Shown in pieces: positions 1 to 11,449 of a DNA stretch of 64,000 bases; position 1 is the first letter of the stretch; each line of letters starts with the position of its first letter. Origin of the DNA: Carya illinoinensis. Taxonomy: Eukaryota; Streptophyta; Magnoliopsida; Fagales; Juglandaceae. The notes under the pieces were generated by a model that saw nothing but the letters and a program-made list of their open reading frames with translations, ran no database searches and was not told the DNA's origin. The translations under genes were made by a program, and so were the position numbers. Where the stretch lies: assembly GCF_018687715.1 (NCBI RefSeq), contig NC_056766.1, forward strand, positions 20,257,001 to 20,321,000. Reading direction: 5' to 3'.

Positions 1-169
1 AACTTCCAAATAAAGTAAAGGGTAAAATGGGGAAAAAATGTTGGACAAAAAAAAAGGAGGGGGGAAGATTTTACTGTTCTTAACACTGTAGCAAGCGGAT
101 TGTCGCTTATATAATAACTATAGATATATATACAAAAAACAATATATAGCACCGTCACTGATCCAAGGC

Positions 170-1233
170 CACATTTAGATACCATGAAATATATAATCAA
201 ATAAAAAATTATGAATAATAATGAGATAATTTTTAAATAATAATGAAATAATTTAAGTTAAGATTTTTATTAATTGGGTTTTCAAAATATGAGAAAAAAA
301 GTTAAATAAAAATATTATAAAATTAAAATATTGTTAAAATATAATTTTTGTTTTAGAATTTGTAAAAGTTGAATTATTTTGTGTTTTATGTGGAAGTTTT
401 GCAAAGTTGTAATAATTAGATGAAAAAGTACGAGAGAAATTGAAAAGTGTTTATGTTTGAGTAGTGCTTGGATGTTGAGATGAGATGAAATAAGACGGGA
501 TGAAATGAGATCAATTGCTTATCAAAACATAGCCTAATGCCTCATTTGGTTACACAGATGAGAAAACAAATTTATGAGTAGTGAGATAATTTTTAAATAA
601 TAGTAAAATAATTTGAGTTAAGATTTTTATTGGGTTTGGAAGATGAGAGAGAAAAAGTTAAATAAAAATATTATAAAATTAAAATATTTTCAAAATATAA
701 TATTTTCAATATATTTTTATTTTGAGATTTGAAAATGTTTCAATTATTTTTTTTATTTTACATAAAAAATTTGAAAAGTTGTACTGATTAGATGAAAAAG
801 TATGATGCCGAGAAAAAAGAAATATGAGAGAGAAATTGAAATGTGTTTGTGTTTGAGTAGTATTTGGATATTGAGATAAGACCAACTACTTCTCAAAAAG
901 TAGCCTAAGGTCTTATTTGGTTACACATATGAGATTAGATGTGATAAAATGAGATGAGAAATTTATAAATAATAGTGAGATAGTTTGTAAATAGTAGTAA
1001 AATGGTTCGAGTTAAGATTTTTATGGGTTTTGGAAAATGAGAGATAAAATTTTAAATAAAAGAATTATAAAGTTAAAAGATGGTTAAAATATAATTTTTT
1101 AATTTAATTTTTGTTTTGAGATTTGAAAAAAGTTGAATTATTTTTTGTGTTTTATTTGGAAGTTTAGAAAAGTTGTAATAATTAGATGAAAATGTTGAAA
1201 ATTATAAATTGAAAAATATTTCTGTTTGAATGG
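170..1233. repeat. Triplicated AT-rich MITE-like repeat (about 360-bp units)
   Basis: Three diverged head-to-tail units begin near 175, 535 and 901. Each starts with a variant of TTGGTTACACAGATGAGA, passes through a GAGATAATTTTTAAATAATA block and a TTAAATAAAAATATTATAAA block, and ends in a block like TTTGAGTAGTGCTTGGAT. No coding potential is visible. Relatives lie inverted in the response-regulator intron (59984-60275) and truncated at 55186-55340, so this is a dispersed family and not a local satellite. I did not find clean TSDs here. Confidence 0.7.
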
Positions 1234-1821
1234 TGTTGGAATCTTGTCCCCCCACTTGTAATTCTACTCCTCAACGGTATTGAAATGGAGATTTGGGTGT
1301 GATGGGTTGGGCCCATACCAATAGTCAGGGTCTGCAGGCATTGAGAAAAACGGGCTAGAAGGATTTAGAGAAAAGAGCCCAAATGGGATTAGTCGTATAG
1401 GAACTCAATCGACGGCTTATCTCATTTACCCCCACTTGGCACATTAATGGGTCTGAGATTGCTTAGGATTTGGTCCCCCTAGAGATTTAGGTGCGTTAAA
1501 TGCATCCCAAAGTGGCCACCCTTGAGGTTGAACCCCGATGCCAGTTGAGGGTGGTTGTATTAAATGTTGCGCCGACAAGAAAGGTGATTACCATGATGGA
1601 TGGGCTTTATGAGGAATAGGACACGAGAGAGTGAAGATTAGTACCTCGAAGAAGGGAAAAGATGGTACTTAATGGGTAAGGTTGTTTCTTTTTTATTATC
1701 TCTCTCATGATTTCATCTTCCTACAATAACTGATTTTGACATTGGAGGATCCCTTGCTCTAGCAACCCCCCATTCTTTCCCTGTCGTAGTTTTCAAACAA
1801 CGGTTCTAGCGGATTGCTACA
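1234..1821 (+). repeat. 5' LTR of the Tat/Retand-like element
   Basis: It matches 7691-8278 over most of its length. Shared blocks include GAGATTTGGGTGTGATGGGTT, ATTAGGTGCATTAAATGCATCCC-like sequence, AAGAAAGGTGA and GTACCTCGAAG. It starts TGTTGGAATC and ends ...GCTACA. The first 60 bases align poorly, so the start is approximate. The sequence directly after it does not look like a standard tRNA-Met primer site. Confidence 0.65.
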
Positions 1822-2261
1822 AACAAGCCTAAATAGTTTACGCTTTTTGTGGGATTCTACTCTGTTTAGCCTAGAGATAATAACATGCCTTTCGTATGCC
1901 AGCCACTACACGCTCATGTGCAACAGCTTCATTGGTCAACATAAAAGGAAGAATAACGGAGATGGAAGAGTTGGTAAAGAAGTTGATGTCAAACACTGAA
2001 GTCCTAAGGTAGGAAAAAGAGGCGTTGAGGAAGAAGATCACAAAGTTCAAAGAAGGCACTAGCCAGAGCAAGGCTGAGCAAATGGAAAAGAGTCACAAAC
2101 CCCTGAAGACAACGAGCAAAGGCAAATCTCCTCAATGGCAATTACGAGGAGATAGATAAAAAACTAGGAGGGTCTTTGTTTGCAGACCAAATGCTGAGCA
2201 GCATAGACCTGCCTTATAGTGTAGAGGTAATGGCAGTCCCGCTCCTGCCCAAGTTCAAGGC

Positions 2262-3015
2262 CCCCCCAAATTGTAATGTATGATGGATCTAACTATCCAA
2301 CACAGCACCTAGAGATTTTCAAGACTCACATGACGCTGCACGGATTCTCAGGGGAGATAGTGTGTTGGGAGTTCCCTCTAACTCTAAAGAGGTGTGCTTG
2401 GGTGTGGTTCAAAACAGGCATCATCCACAACTAGAAAGAGTTGGGTAAGCAATTCCTTACTTAATTCATGGCTAGCCGAAAGAGAAAACGACTGGCCGCA
2501 TACCTTCTCACTATGAAGCAAAGGGAAGAGTAGAAGGAGAGCTTGAAAGCATCCATGTATCGCTTTAACAAGGAGAACCTAGCCACCAATGATCAAGTTG
2601 AGAAAATTACATTGGTGATGCTCCTGGGAGGCATTTGGCCCCTTAGCCTGTTCATGGCTGAAATTGTGAGAAGAACCCTAGTAACCCTGTGGGACTTCAT
2701 GGACTGGGTGGATGACTTCATCAACATTGATGACAACCCCCGAGCCTTGACCGTGCCACGGCATGCCAACCTCGATCGAGTCACTAGGACCCTTAAGAGG
2801 ACCACAAGGGCAACAATCCCTGACAAAGAGCCTCCGGCAAGGAAGGGTTAGGCAGACAAAAGTGGCAATGGTGGAAGCTCCACAAGGAGGACGCAGGCAA
2901 ACATGAACGTGCAGACACGGGAATGCAAGTAGACGAGGGAAGAGGGCAATCGCAACTTAAGGGGCTCGTAATGAACCTACCATGAAGAGGAAGGCCACTG
3001 AATCAAGGATTGTTA
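2262..3015 (+). pseudogene. gypsy gag remnant (capsid and zinc-knuckle region)
   Basis: Translation gives capsid-like text in order: HLEIFKTHMTLHGFSGEIV (about 2310-2360), an FMASRKRKRLAAYLLTMKQRE block (about 2465-2530), then an open stretch at 2543-2851 with RFNKENLATND, LLGGIWPLSLFMAEI and FMDWVDDFINIDDNPRALT. The last is the typical end of the retrotransposon gag domain in this group. A decayed zinc knuckle, YHEEEGH-stop-IKDC, follows near 2970-3015. Several in-frame stops show it is not functional. In an intact element this protein would form the particle that packages the RNA. Confidence 0.75.
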
Positions 3016-3419
3016 ATTCTTGACATGAAAATTCATGCACAAGATCAACAATGATGTGAGGAAAGAGATCCAGGGAGAAGCCTTGAGAGGCCCCAATGTC
3101 CATCGCCCATCGGCCCCAAGGCGGGCGAGTCTAGATAGGCGAGAACTAAGATGGAAGGGTTGATGGAGCGAGAGCCCCAAGAGAAGGCTCGTGAGAAGAA
3201 GGGAAGCAAGCCACTAGGACTGGAATGCAACAACGCACCCTTGGCAGGGATACACACCATTGCTAAGGGGCTCATGGGAGTAGCATCAAGCAGAAAAGCC
3301 TACGCAAGAAAAGTGAGGTACAAGGAGGTTTTCAGCTTTGGGAGCCCAAACAAGCCCAAACCCAGAAGACCCCCACCATAGCTTTTGAAGACACTGAGCG
3401 TGAAGGGGTCATCTATCCC

Positions 3420-3900
3420 ACGATGACGCCTTGGTGGTAACTATGCTAGTGGCCAACTACATGAGCTAGAGGATATTGGTGGACAACAGTAGATCCGCCA
3501 ACATCCTCTTCTGGGAAGCCTTCGCCAAGATGGGGATCAGTTAAGATAGGCTACGCCCCTCCCCCACAGCGCTGAGAGGGTTCTCCGCTGATGTTGTGCA
3601 ACCTATGAGAGCTATAACGCTCCCCGTCACTATAGGGGCAGGAAGGGTCACTTTGACAACCATGACTGACTTCTTGGTGGTCAAGGCCTAGTCCTCATAG
3701 AATGCCATAATTGGACGACCGGCCCTGAACATCTTGAAGTTGATAACCTTGACCTACCACCTAAAAATGAAATTTCTAATGGTAGATGGCGTACGGGTCG
3801 TGTGTGGAGAACAAGTCTTAACAAGGGAGTGCTACATGCAAGAGCTCCAGGGAAAGGGGTGCAGCAAACCCGAGCCCTATACTAGGACGGTGAAGGATGC
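3420..3900 (+). pseudogene. Retropepsin-like protease remnant
   Basis: The frame reads RILVDNSRSANILFWEAFAKMG at 3475-3540, where relatives have a LVDNGSSADILF-type active-site loop; the glycine after the catalytic Asp-Asn is changed to Ser-Arg. It continues with a PTALRGFSADVVQPM-like segment, a TTMTDFLVVKA block, AIIGRPALNILK and the open frame 3734-3916. These are the flap and C-terminal parts seen in plant gypsy proteases. Two in-frame stops (around 3470 and 3690) break it. Nothing resembling RT follows. Confidence 0.7.
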
Positions 3901-4094
3901 CCCCAATGCTACTTGAGCCCTTTCTTCTCTAGTGACATATATTTCTTATTGTTTCTCTTATATGTGCAAACGAACCCCAATGTAAAGAACTCTTAATGCG
4001 AAAAGGGAGGTTACCGCATTTATGTACTGTTTAATTCGTATGGGGCTAGTAACTCGCTCTATCCAAAGCTATCGAAAGAGGGGAACACATCTCC

Positions 4095-4705
4095 CAAGTG
4101 TCCCACTCCCCCCTTGTCAACCAAGAGCGGTTGATGCCAAATCCAGCCTGGCTCTCGAGGCTGATGCTCCGCACTTGAGCCAAGGTGACCAAAGGGGGGA
4201 AAACCTCTTCCAAGTGTCCCACTCCCCGCTCGCCACTCAGAGAAGTTGATGTTAGATCCCACCTTGCCCTCGAGGTTGATGATCCACACTTACTCCTAGG
4301 CAATCAAAGGGGGGTATACCTCTCCCAAGTGTCCCACTTCCCTCTTGCCGCCCAGAGCAGTCGATGTCAAATCTTGCTTGGCCCTTGAGGCTGATAATCC
4401 ATACTCCCTCCTAGGCGATCGAAGGGGGTACACCTCTCCCGAGTGTCCCACTTCCCCCTCGCCACCTAGAGCGGTTAATGTCAGATCCTACGAGGCCGAT
4501 GCTTCGTGCTTGCGCCTAAGCAACCGAAAGGGCGGAATACGTCTCCCAAGTGTCCCACTCTCCTCTCACCGCCCAAAGAAGTCGATGCCAGATCTTACCT
4601 AGCTCTTGAGGTCGATGCTCTGCTCTCATGCTTAGGCAACCGAAAGGGGAGGAACACCTCTTTTAAGTGTCCCACTCCTTTCCTTTCTCACCACCCAAAG
4701 ACAAC
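4095..4705. repeat. Minisatellite, 107-117 bp units, five full copies plus a partial one
   Basis: Units begin with a CAAGTGTCCCACTCC-type motif at 4095, 4211, 4326, 4440 and 4547, with a partial unit at 4664. Each carries a GAGCGGTTGATG-like block, a CTCGAGGCTGATG-like block and a run of CGAAAGGGG before the next unit. Copies differ by scattered substitutions and small indels. The period is not a multiple of three, so short open frames across it are accidental. It sits between the protease remnant and the antisense ORF of the same element. Confidence 0.85.
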
Positions 4706-5019
4706 CAACTAGGGTTAAGTTGCTACGGAAGAAAAATAAGTCTATTGCATCCCCACCTAAAGGCAAAAGAGGTGGGAGAAAAGCAAAACCAAACATGCAC
4801 AATAGGAGGAGGCTTGAAGAATCTCATTCATTAATAATAGATCTGTAATTACAAGATATTTGGAGCAAAAGCCTTGATGACAGGCTCCCCCCACCTCCTC
4901 CCGGGTGGGTAAAATACAGGAGGGGTGAATGAAGGAAAGAGAAAGAAAACCTACGAGTGAGTCATCGGTGAGGTTGTGAAAACATCAAGCATCAGGTGAT
5001 GCCTAAGGGAGTCAAAGGG

Positions 5020-7429
5020 AAGGCAATCCATCTAGGTCAGTGTGAATTGGGCTAGATCCAAGGCTTTAAGAAGCACATTAGGATTTGCCACCCAGTATTC
5101 CTTAAGCTTCTCCAACCCACAAGAATACCAACAACTCTAAGCCTATTGAAGAGGGGCTTAGCCACAATGATTTGGGGAGTGATTCAATGGAGCTTTTTGT
5201 TGGCTTTGGCAAGATCAGCCTCCAACCTCATCTCCCTTTTGCCCCAAGATTGTAACTCCCCCTCGAGTAGCCTGTGAGACTCCACCAGTTCGGAATGTCT
5301 GGCCTTGGCTGCCTCTTTGCTTTCTCAAAGCTCCAAACACTATGCCTCCAGCATATCCCTTTCAGACTATAGCTGGCTCAGCCACATGTTGCGATTGGTG
5401 TCCACTACCTTCTCCTAAATGGCAACATACTCCTCACAGAGCTTCTGGGCCTCTACCATCTCTTCTTCAAGACGATGGGTCCATAGCTACTCCAACCCCA
5501 TCTCCTTGGCAGTAGCTATCTTGATAGACTTGAGATGGGAGATTTCCTGCCTCATGATCACCATCTTGGCCCGGAGGGTGGACTCCACCTTGTGTTCATC
5601 TTTGGAAAGTCGTTGGAAGAGCTTGTTCTCCTCTACGATCTCGTTGTAGGCCCTCTTGGTGCATTACAACGTCTTCCTAAGGCAAACCATCTCGCTTTAC
5701 ACATGGTCACTCGCCCAGTGTACCCAAGGCCTCGACTTTATTCTCCATCTTGGCCCATGCATCCACCACCCAGGCTGCTAGTGACTTGATGGCCTGTCGA
5801 TAGAAAAATTGTTAGGAAGGTGATTCTTGAAGGTAAAGCTATAAAAGAAGGAGAAAGTGAAACACGCTAAGGAAAAGATATTGTTTAGTTGAGCAATCAT
5901 TGCTTTGATCACCTCAGCCCTAGCATCCCTCATGGATGACCAGGCGGGATGGGACTACAATGCCTCCTCGTCACTTTGAGGTTCCATATCCCGCGAGGGC
6001 CAAGAGTGGAGGTGCATGAAGCACCTGGCCCCTGTGACGGCGCTGACCCTCATTCCTTGCCCACTTCAGCCAACTTTGGACCTAGTCGTCCCTTGTGGTG
6101 CCAGTTGACGGAGACCTTGCATCAGCTTCAGAAGTGGAGGGGACGTAGTGGTTGAATGACCCCTCTTACAAAGAAGAATATTTTTCCTAACTGAGTATGA
6201 CCGAGTTGTAGTGAAAATGTTAGGAGGTGTGAGGCCTGGGGAAGGGGGTGCAAATTGTCCCCTCTGCCCACCAAAACCTTTGGCCATCTGAAGTTGAATG
6301 CCAGTAACCCCTAAATACTTAGGGGCTCCCAAATATTTGACATGGGCAACGTCAGCCGAAGCCCCAGAGCCTGACTCCACCAATGTCTCGAGGAAGGTGG
6401 CCTGCAGTGCCTCGCCGTTTGATTCCCAGGAAGAAGCCCCTAGACTACTAGACGAGGTGGAGGAGGCATCCTGAGCAAAAAGGGATGCCAAAGGCACCCC
6501 TGAGAAGGATGCGCTAGAAAGGCTAGGCCTGCCACGAGTCCCCACTAGGTTTGTGAACGTGGTCCCTTCCTCTGTATGGGGCTTATTCGCAGCCTTGAAA
6601 GACGTATCCTCTAAAGGGCGTTTGGGTGCTCGCGGGGTAGGAGACCCGCTTATAAATTTTTGACCCCTCATGTGTGATGGGTCGGGTGCAATAAAAAATT
6701 GGGCTATGTTTGTCAAGGATAGAAGGACATCAGACGACAGCTACTCCTCGTGTTCTCCAACCCAGGCATACACCAGTTGGATGCAGGCCCTCTTTGGATT
6801 GAACAAGTTGAACTCTATGCTTTTATCATCAGGAACAACCCTCCAATCAGACTGGAACGAGAAATCGCGGGCGGCAACCTCTTAGGGAGGGAACTCCCAT
6901 CCACCTCTCGACATGAAGAAGGACTTGCTTCGCTATTGCTTCACATTGGAGTAATGTGGCTTGAGACTGGCAAGCTTGAACTTTGTTCGGGCATTGAAGC
7001 TACAAATATTCCTCACCAATGTCCAGACCATGTGGGTGAATAGGAACTACCTCACGATCAAGTCTGGATATTCCTCCCTACGGGTTCCAGGACTATGTAC
7101 CACACCACGCAGCACAATAGGAAAGTCCTCCAAGCAAAGGGGTGCAGCTGTGTTGGAGTCAGGCCCAAGAAGTCCAAAACATCGTATACTAGTCAGCAAA
7201 GGGGAGATTGAGCCCCGTGAGGGAACATGCCGACGTATAAAGCCACCCTCTTGGAGTTGCCCGCTAAATCGACCGTCACGCGGCGTGCCTCGGAAAGCTC
7301 CAGGACCATGAACTCTGGGACTGAGTACATTCCTCGAAGGGCATCAAGAGCGGTAGGGGCTAGGGCAGAAGTCCAAGCAAACCCATAGTGGGAGAAGGAC
7401 CTGCCGCGGGAGACATTTCTTGAAGCCAT
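5020..7429 (-). pseudogene. Antisense extra ORF resembling the 'putative gypsy type transposon' (PF04195) family
   Basis: It reads leftward, opposite to gag. The likely start is MASRNVSRGRSF at 7429. A domain follows with VALYVGMFPHGAQSPLC, a stop at 7193-7195, then in the same frame LVYDVLDFLGLTPTQLHPFA and WRTFLLCCVVWYIV. From memory, this aromatic pattern (entry strand, small-Pro-rich turn, LGL-P-QL-P-W) matches the PF04195 domain found in extra ORFs of plant gypsy elements. A Ser/Gly-rich linker occupies 6716-6066. A C-terminal part with YWVANPNVLLKALDLAQF lies near 5100-5040. Stops and frame breaks separate the parts. The protein's function is not known. Confidence 0.6.
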
Positions 7430-7690
7430 GGAAGAGGTCTCGGAAGAAAGGCCGGCACAAGTAGAAATGCAGCTGAAAAAAAGTGATGAACGGTGGGAAG
7501 TCACATAAAAGGTAAAGTGGAATTCATGAAGGGGATTGGTGGTGAGAGTTAATAGAGTGGGAGGCGACGGTTGAGAACCCCAACGGGAAGTGTGATGGGA
7601 CAGGGCGAAGCAACAATTACTCGTATTCTTGAGGCAGAGAAGTATACAGACGCTCGAGTAATTCACAAGAGGAAACAGAGCATTGCAAAG

Positions 7691-8278
7691 TGTGGGGGAA
7701 TTTTAATTTCCCTTCGCGCCTACGAATAGGGAATTTACAAGGTAACTAGCATAGAGATTTGGGTGTGATGGGTTGAGCCCCTACCTCTTGTCAGGGTTTG
7801 CGGGCCGCCAAGAAAACAGGCCGGAAGGATGTAGAGAAAAGTTCCCAAACAGGTTGCTCAGTCGACGGCCTATCCTGTTTTCCCCTTCCCGGCGCATTAA
7901 TTGGATTGGGATCGCTTAGGATCTGGCTCCCCAAGGGGATTAGGTGCATTAAATGCATCCCAGAGTGGCCTCCCTAGAGGTCGAACCCTTGTGCCAGCTA
8001 TGGGTGGCTACATTAAATGCCGTGTCTCGCTGCCACGGCAAGAAAGGTGACAACCATGATGAACGAGCCTTATGAGGGACGAGACACGAGGGAGAGCATA
8101 ACAGTACCTCGAAGGAAGGAAAATATGGTACTTGTTTCTCTTTTATACTCTCTCTCAAGATTCTAGCTTTTTACAACAGCTAACTTTCGTATAAGAGGAT
8201 CCCCTACTCTACTCAACCCCCCTTCCCCAACTCTTCCCTCTTGTAGGTGTCTAACAGTAGTTCCAGTAGATGACTACA
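7691..8278 (+). repeat. 3' LTR of the Tat/Retand-like element
   Basis: Partner of 1234-1821. It starts TGTGGGGGAATT and ends GACTACA. Its closest stretch to the left copy is 7754-8280. It differs by many substitutions and short indels, for example CCGTGTCTCGCTGCCACGGC near 8020, where the left copy is shorter. Confidence 0.65.
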
Positions 8279-8986
8279 AAATAGTCTTAACAATTATTTT
8301 ATGCAATATTTTTAGTTGGAAACAAAAGGAGTCGAAGAAGAATGAGAGTGGGGAACGACACAAGACATAGAAAGAAAGAAAATTGAAAAAATAAAATGAA
8401 ATTCCTATATATATAGTTATTTATTTTCCCTGAATTTGTATCCATTGAAGCAAAATCTGACTGCCAGTACTAATTATATATGTAACTTGTAACTTGGGCT
8501 AAGCTTGAATTTGGAAATACAACATGATTTAAATAAAAGAGACAATAATTTTCCATAAAATACAATATCTCATTTCAAAGTTTCATGCATAGTCAAACCG
8601 AATTAATCTGTCTTAGGAAGACTTGCAAATGATAACGATTTTATTCTACTTATATTCTTTGGAGTGCCTCCTCTTTATCGGTTCTATTAGTTATAAGTAT
8701 TGCATATTTTAATTTTAAATAAAAGAAATGATATTTACAGATAGATGTGTAAATTTCACACACTTTTTTTAAAAACATAGGTAATTAAATCTGAGTTCAG
8801 TATGAAAACATTATTATTTTAATAATACAATACTCTATATTTTTTAAAATTACATTTAATATTGGTTTATAACTATTGACTAAAAATTAATATTTATTTT
8901 GATCTTCAAATGCGAATTTCATTGCACTTTAAATATGTATTAATTAATGCTTAAACTTTAATTTTAAATTTTTTATATATTGTTCT
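8279..8986. other. AT-rich spacer with no recognised feature
   Basis: About 700 bases between two retroelements. I see only AT-rich, stop-dense sequence, with no repeat structure and no RNA gene. Confidence 0.6.
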
Positions 8987-9261
8987 TGTTATAAACTATC
9001 TTGAATTGTATGACCACATTTAGCTAGTCGTCAAACGCATAGTGCTAGTCATCAAACGCATAGTGCTAGCATAGTGAGCTAGCCGTCAAATGCATAGTGC
9101 TAGTCGTCAAAAGTATAGTCCCCTTTGTACTCCTATATATATCGTTGAATCCTTTAAAAAATTCATATGTTTCATAACCTCTCTGAGCTCTATCTCTTTC
9201 TCTCTCCTTTTGAAAATTTTATAACACGTTATGGCTCTCTCTTTTCAATGATTTCATAACA
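8987..9261 (+). repeat. 5' LTR of the copia element, with internal short repeats
   Basis: 275 bp. Inside is a local array of the motifs CGTCAAACGCATAGTGCTAG and CATAGTGAGCTAG at 9030-9115. The number and order of copies differ from the right LTR, so the array has changed since insertion. It is followed by CGTTATCAGCACGAGC, the probable primer-binding region. Confidence 0.85.
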
Positions 9262-9373
9262 CGTTATCAGCACGAGCTCAAGCCACTAGCACGCTGCCTG
9301 CCATTCCATCTTCTTCAGAAATCAAATACCCACTACCCTTTGCAAGATTGCAAGTCCTTCAGATCATGAGGAT

Positions 9374-9661
9374 TTGAGAAGCCATGGGCAGATCAAAAGC
9401 TACGCCTACTTAGAAATTAAAGTTTCAGAGTTATTTGGTGGTCATTACCCTCCACCAGAGCCAAACGCCGAGCTCAATCTCTCTACACCATGCACGTCAA
9501 TTAGCAGCGACCTCACCATGGGTTCTCAAGATGGGTTCAGTCAGTCTAAGGAGTTCCTGGACTTGGTGAAGTTCATCGACGAGCACAACACTGCAGAGAA
9601 GAATCGGAGAGCTGGTTTTCAGGAACCGATGCTTTCATTATTAGCTCAAGCCTCCAACTAG
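9374..9661 (+). CDS. Unrecognised 95-aa ORF inside the copia element
   Basis: An open frame of 95 codons lies just after the probable primer site, in DNA richer in GC than the surroundings. It ends with SKEFLDLVKFIDEHNTAEKN and a short hydrophobic-charged tail. I see no gag zinc knuckle and no known domain. It could be a highly diverged N-terminal gag piece or a captured host fragment. Spurious openness is also possible, given its length. Confidence 0.25.
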   Translation: MRSHGQIKSYAYLEIKVSELFGGHYPPPEPNAELNLSTPCTSISSDLTMGSQDGFSQSKEFLDLVKFIDEHNTAEKNRRAGFQEPMLSLLAQASN

Positions 9662-11449
9662 CAAAGACAGGAAATTTTTTTTTTTAATGATTTAGCATGC
9701 CATAATTGACTAACAAATTCCATTAGCTTTCGAGAGTGGTTGGCATATTATATTTAACTAATAATTTCTATTAGTTTTTCCTACAGGAGAAGAAAAGTCA
9801 AAAGGCATGGGGCTTGTCGGCAACATATGAACAAAGAAAAAATAATAATAAAATAAAATAATGAAAGAGAAGGAGACCTACATGGCCACCTCTGGAGCTT
9901 GTGCCAAAACGAGCAGGACCCATGCCTCGCAAGCTATATTCTTATTTTTCAATTCCGTGCTAAACATTTGAGTTTCATGGGCTGCTATTTTTCTTGACTT
10001 TCTGACATGTTTACTTGATAGGTTCTGATTATTGAGGCACTGGATAAGTTAGACTTTTCTTGAAAACTTTTGAGTAAAAAGTGGAGTTAATAACACACAC
10101 AAAAAGCTTTCACATGATAAAGTCTTCAGAGACAGCTACAAGAGATTCAGTTGAAAAAAAAATTATGAAGTTAGTAATCTTTAACTTCAAGTAAGTTTTT
10201 AATATATTATTTACAATTGCTGAGGTGAATATTTATGATTATATTCATTATTATTACTTGATAAATTCTATATTTATTTACATAGTTTAGATACAAGTTT
10301 TATTTATTGATGATATGATTTATCTGAGCATGGAAATGGAGCATCCCTGAAGGATCGCCCTAAATCAATAATAGCTTTTGAGTATCTCATAGTTTTAAAT
10401 GAGTGATACGTGTACCAAAAGCTCATTATGATTTATGCACCTGAAGTTGGATAATTGAAATTATGGAAAGAATATATATTTGAATGAACGTCTCGAATGT
10501 GCTCCTGAATTAGCAATATCGAGTATGCTCCTGAAGTAGCAATATGAAATGCAAACGTTCACAATATATTCTAAATTTATATCTGATCTTTCAGTGACTG
10601 AGCAAAATAATGAGCTTTTGATAAGAATCATTAGTCACGTCTTACTAGATCTACATCATTCCCTGAAGTGAATGATAATGAATTTATATCATTCTATTCC
10701 CTGAAGTGAAAAGAATGATGGGTTTCATTCAAAGAAACTAAGAGATTGGACGTGATAATGAATATCTTTTCGGGCCAGAAGTTCGTATTGGAAAAGTTAT
10801 AAGCTTTCTCTTTGAGATGATATTATACAATTATTGAATCAAATATTATGATGCATCAAAAAGTGATATGATTCAAAATATTTGTATCTTTTCATGGTTA
10901 TCTTGATCATCCAAAATCAATTATGATAAGTCGAATGATTTTCATATGGACGTCCATAAAAGAACCAGAAAATTCTTTTACTATAAAGTCTTACCACCAG
11001 AAGTGGAAAGAAAAATTTGCTTGAAGCAAATAAGATGAAATTATTCGACGTTGTCTTGATTATCATATGTGAACCAGAAGTTCAAATGATAATTAAATTT
11101 TGGATTAATAAGATAAAAATGTCTCATATTCTAGCTGCTAAAATCCCAACGAGGATTGAAGTCCCTGTAGGATAATTAAGAAATTCAGCAGTCTAAAGAC
11201 ATGTCTAAAGGCATGTGAGACGTATTGATACAAAAGATAGAGCATCTCAAAAGAGAAATGTACAAATAATTTGGTGCTTTTGAAGAGGCCATACCCATAG
11301 AACAAGTAATAAAGTCCATCCAAATTTTCTGTATAAAATTCTCCTATATAAACTCTTGAAGAGTATAAATCTCCTGAAGAGTGCCTCCTGAAGAGGTTTT
11401 TCATGAAAATGTTTTCCCTTTAAGAGGGACAGGTACCTGAAAATAACGA

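Larger units (their letters stand above)
1234..8278 (+). mobile_element. Non-autonomous Ty3/gypsy element, Tat/Retand-like
   Basis: Two long direct repeats (about 1234-1821 and 7691-8278) flank roughly 5.9 kb of internal DNA. On + the internal DNA holds a broken gag (2262-3015) and a retropepsin-like domain (3420-3900). It then has a minisatellite (4095-4705) and an antisense reading frame (about 5020-7429). No reverse transcriptase, RNase H or integrase is recognisable, so it would depend on a helper. Extra antisense ORFs and internal tandem arrays are known from plant Tat/Retand-clade elements; assignment to that clade is inferred from gag style and layout. The LTRs differ at many positions by eye, stops are frequent and no matching TSD was found, so the insertion is old. 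Confidence 0.7.

Noticed and set aside
4022..4712. Several overlapping frames with repeated Cys/Pro/Leu blocks
   Set aside because: The 107-117 bp minisatellite is not a multiple of three and shifts frame each unit, so these are not proteins.
9030..9115. CRISPR-like spaced short repeats
   Set aside because: Repeats are adjacent or overlapping in a plant LTR, with no constant spacer length; CRISPR is not expected in this genome.
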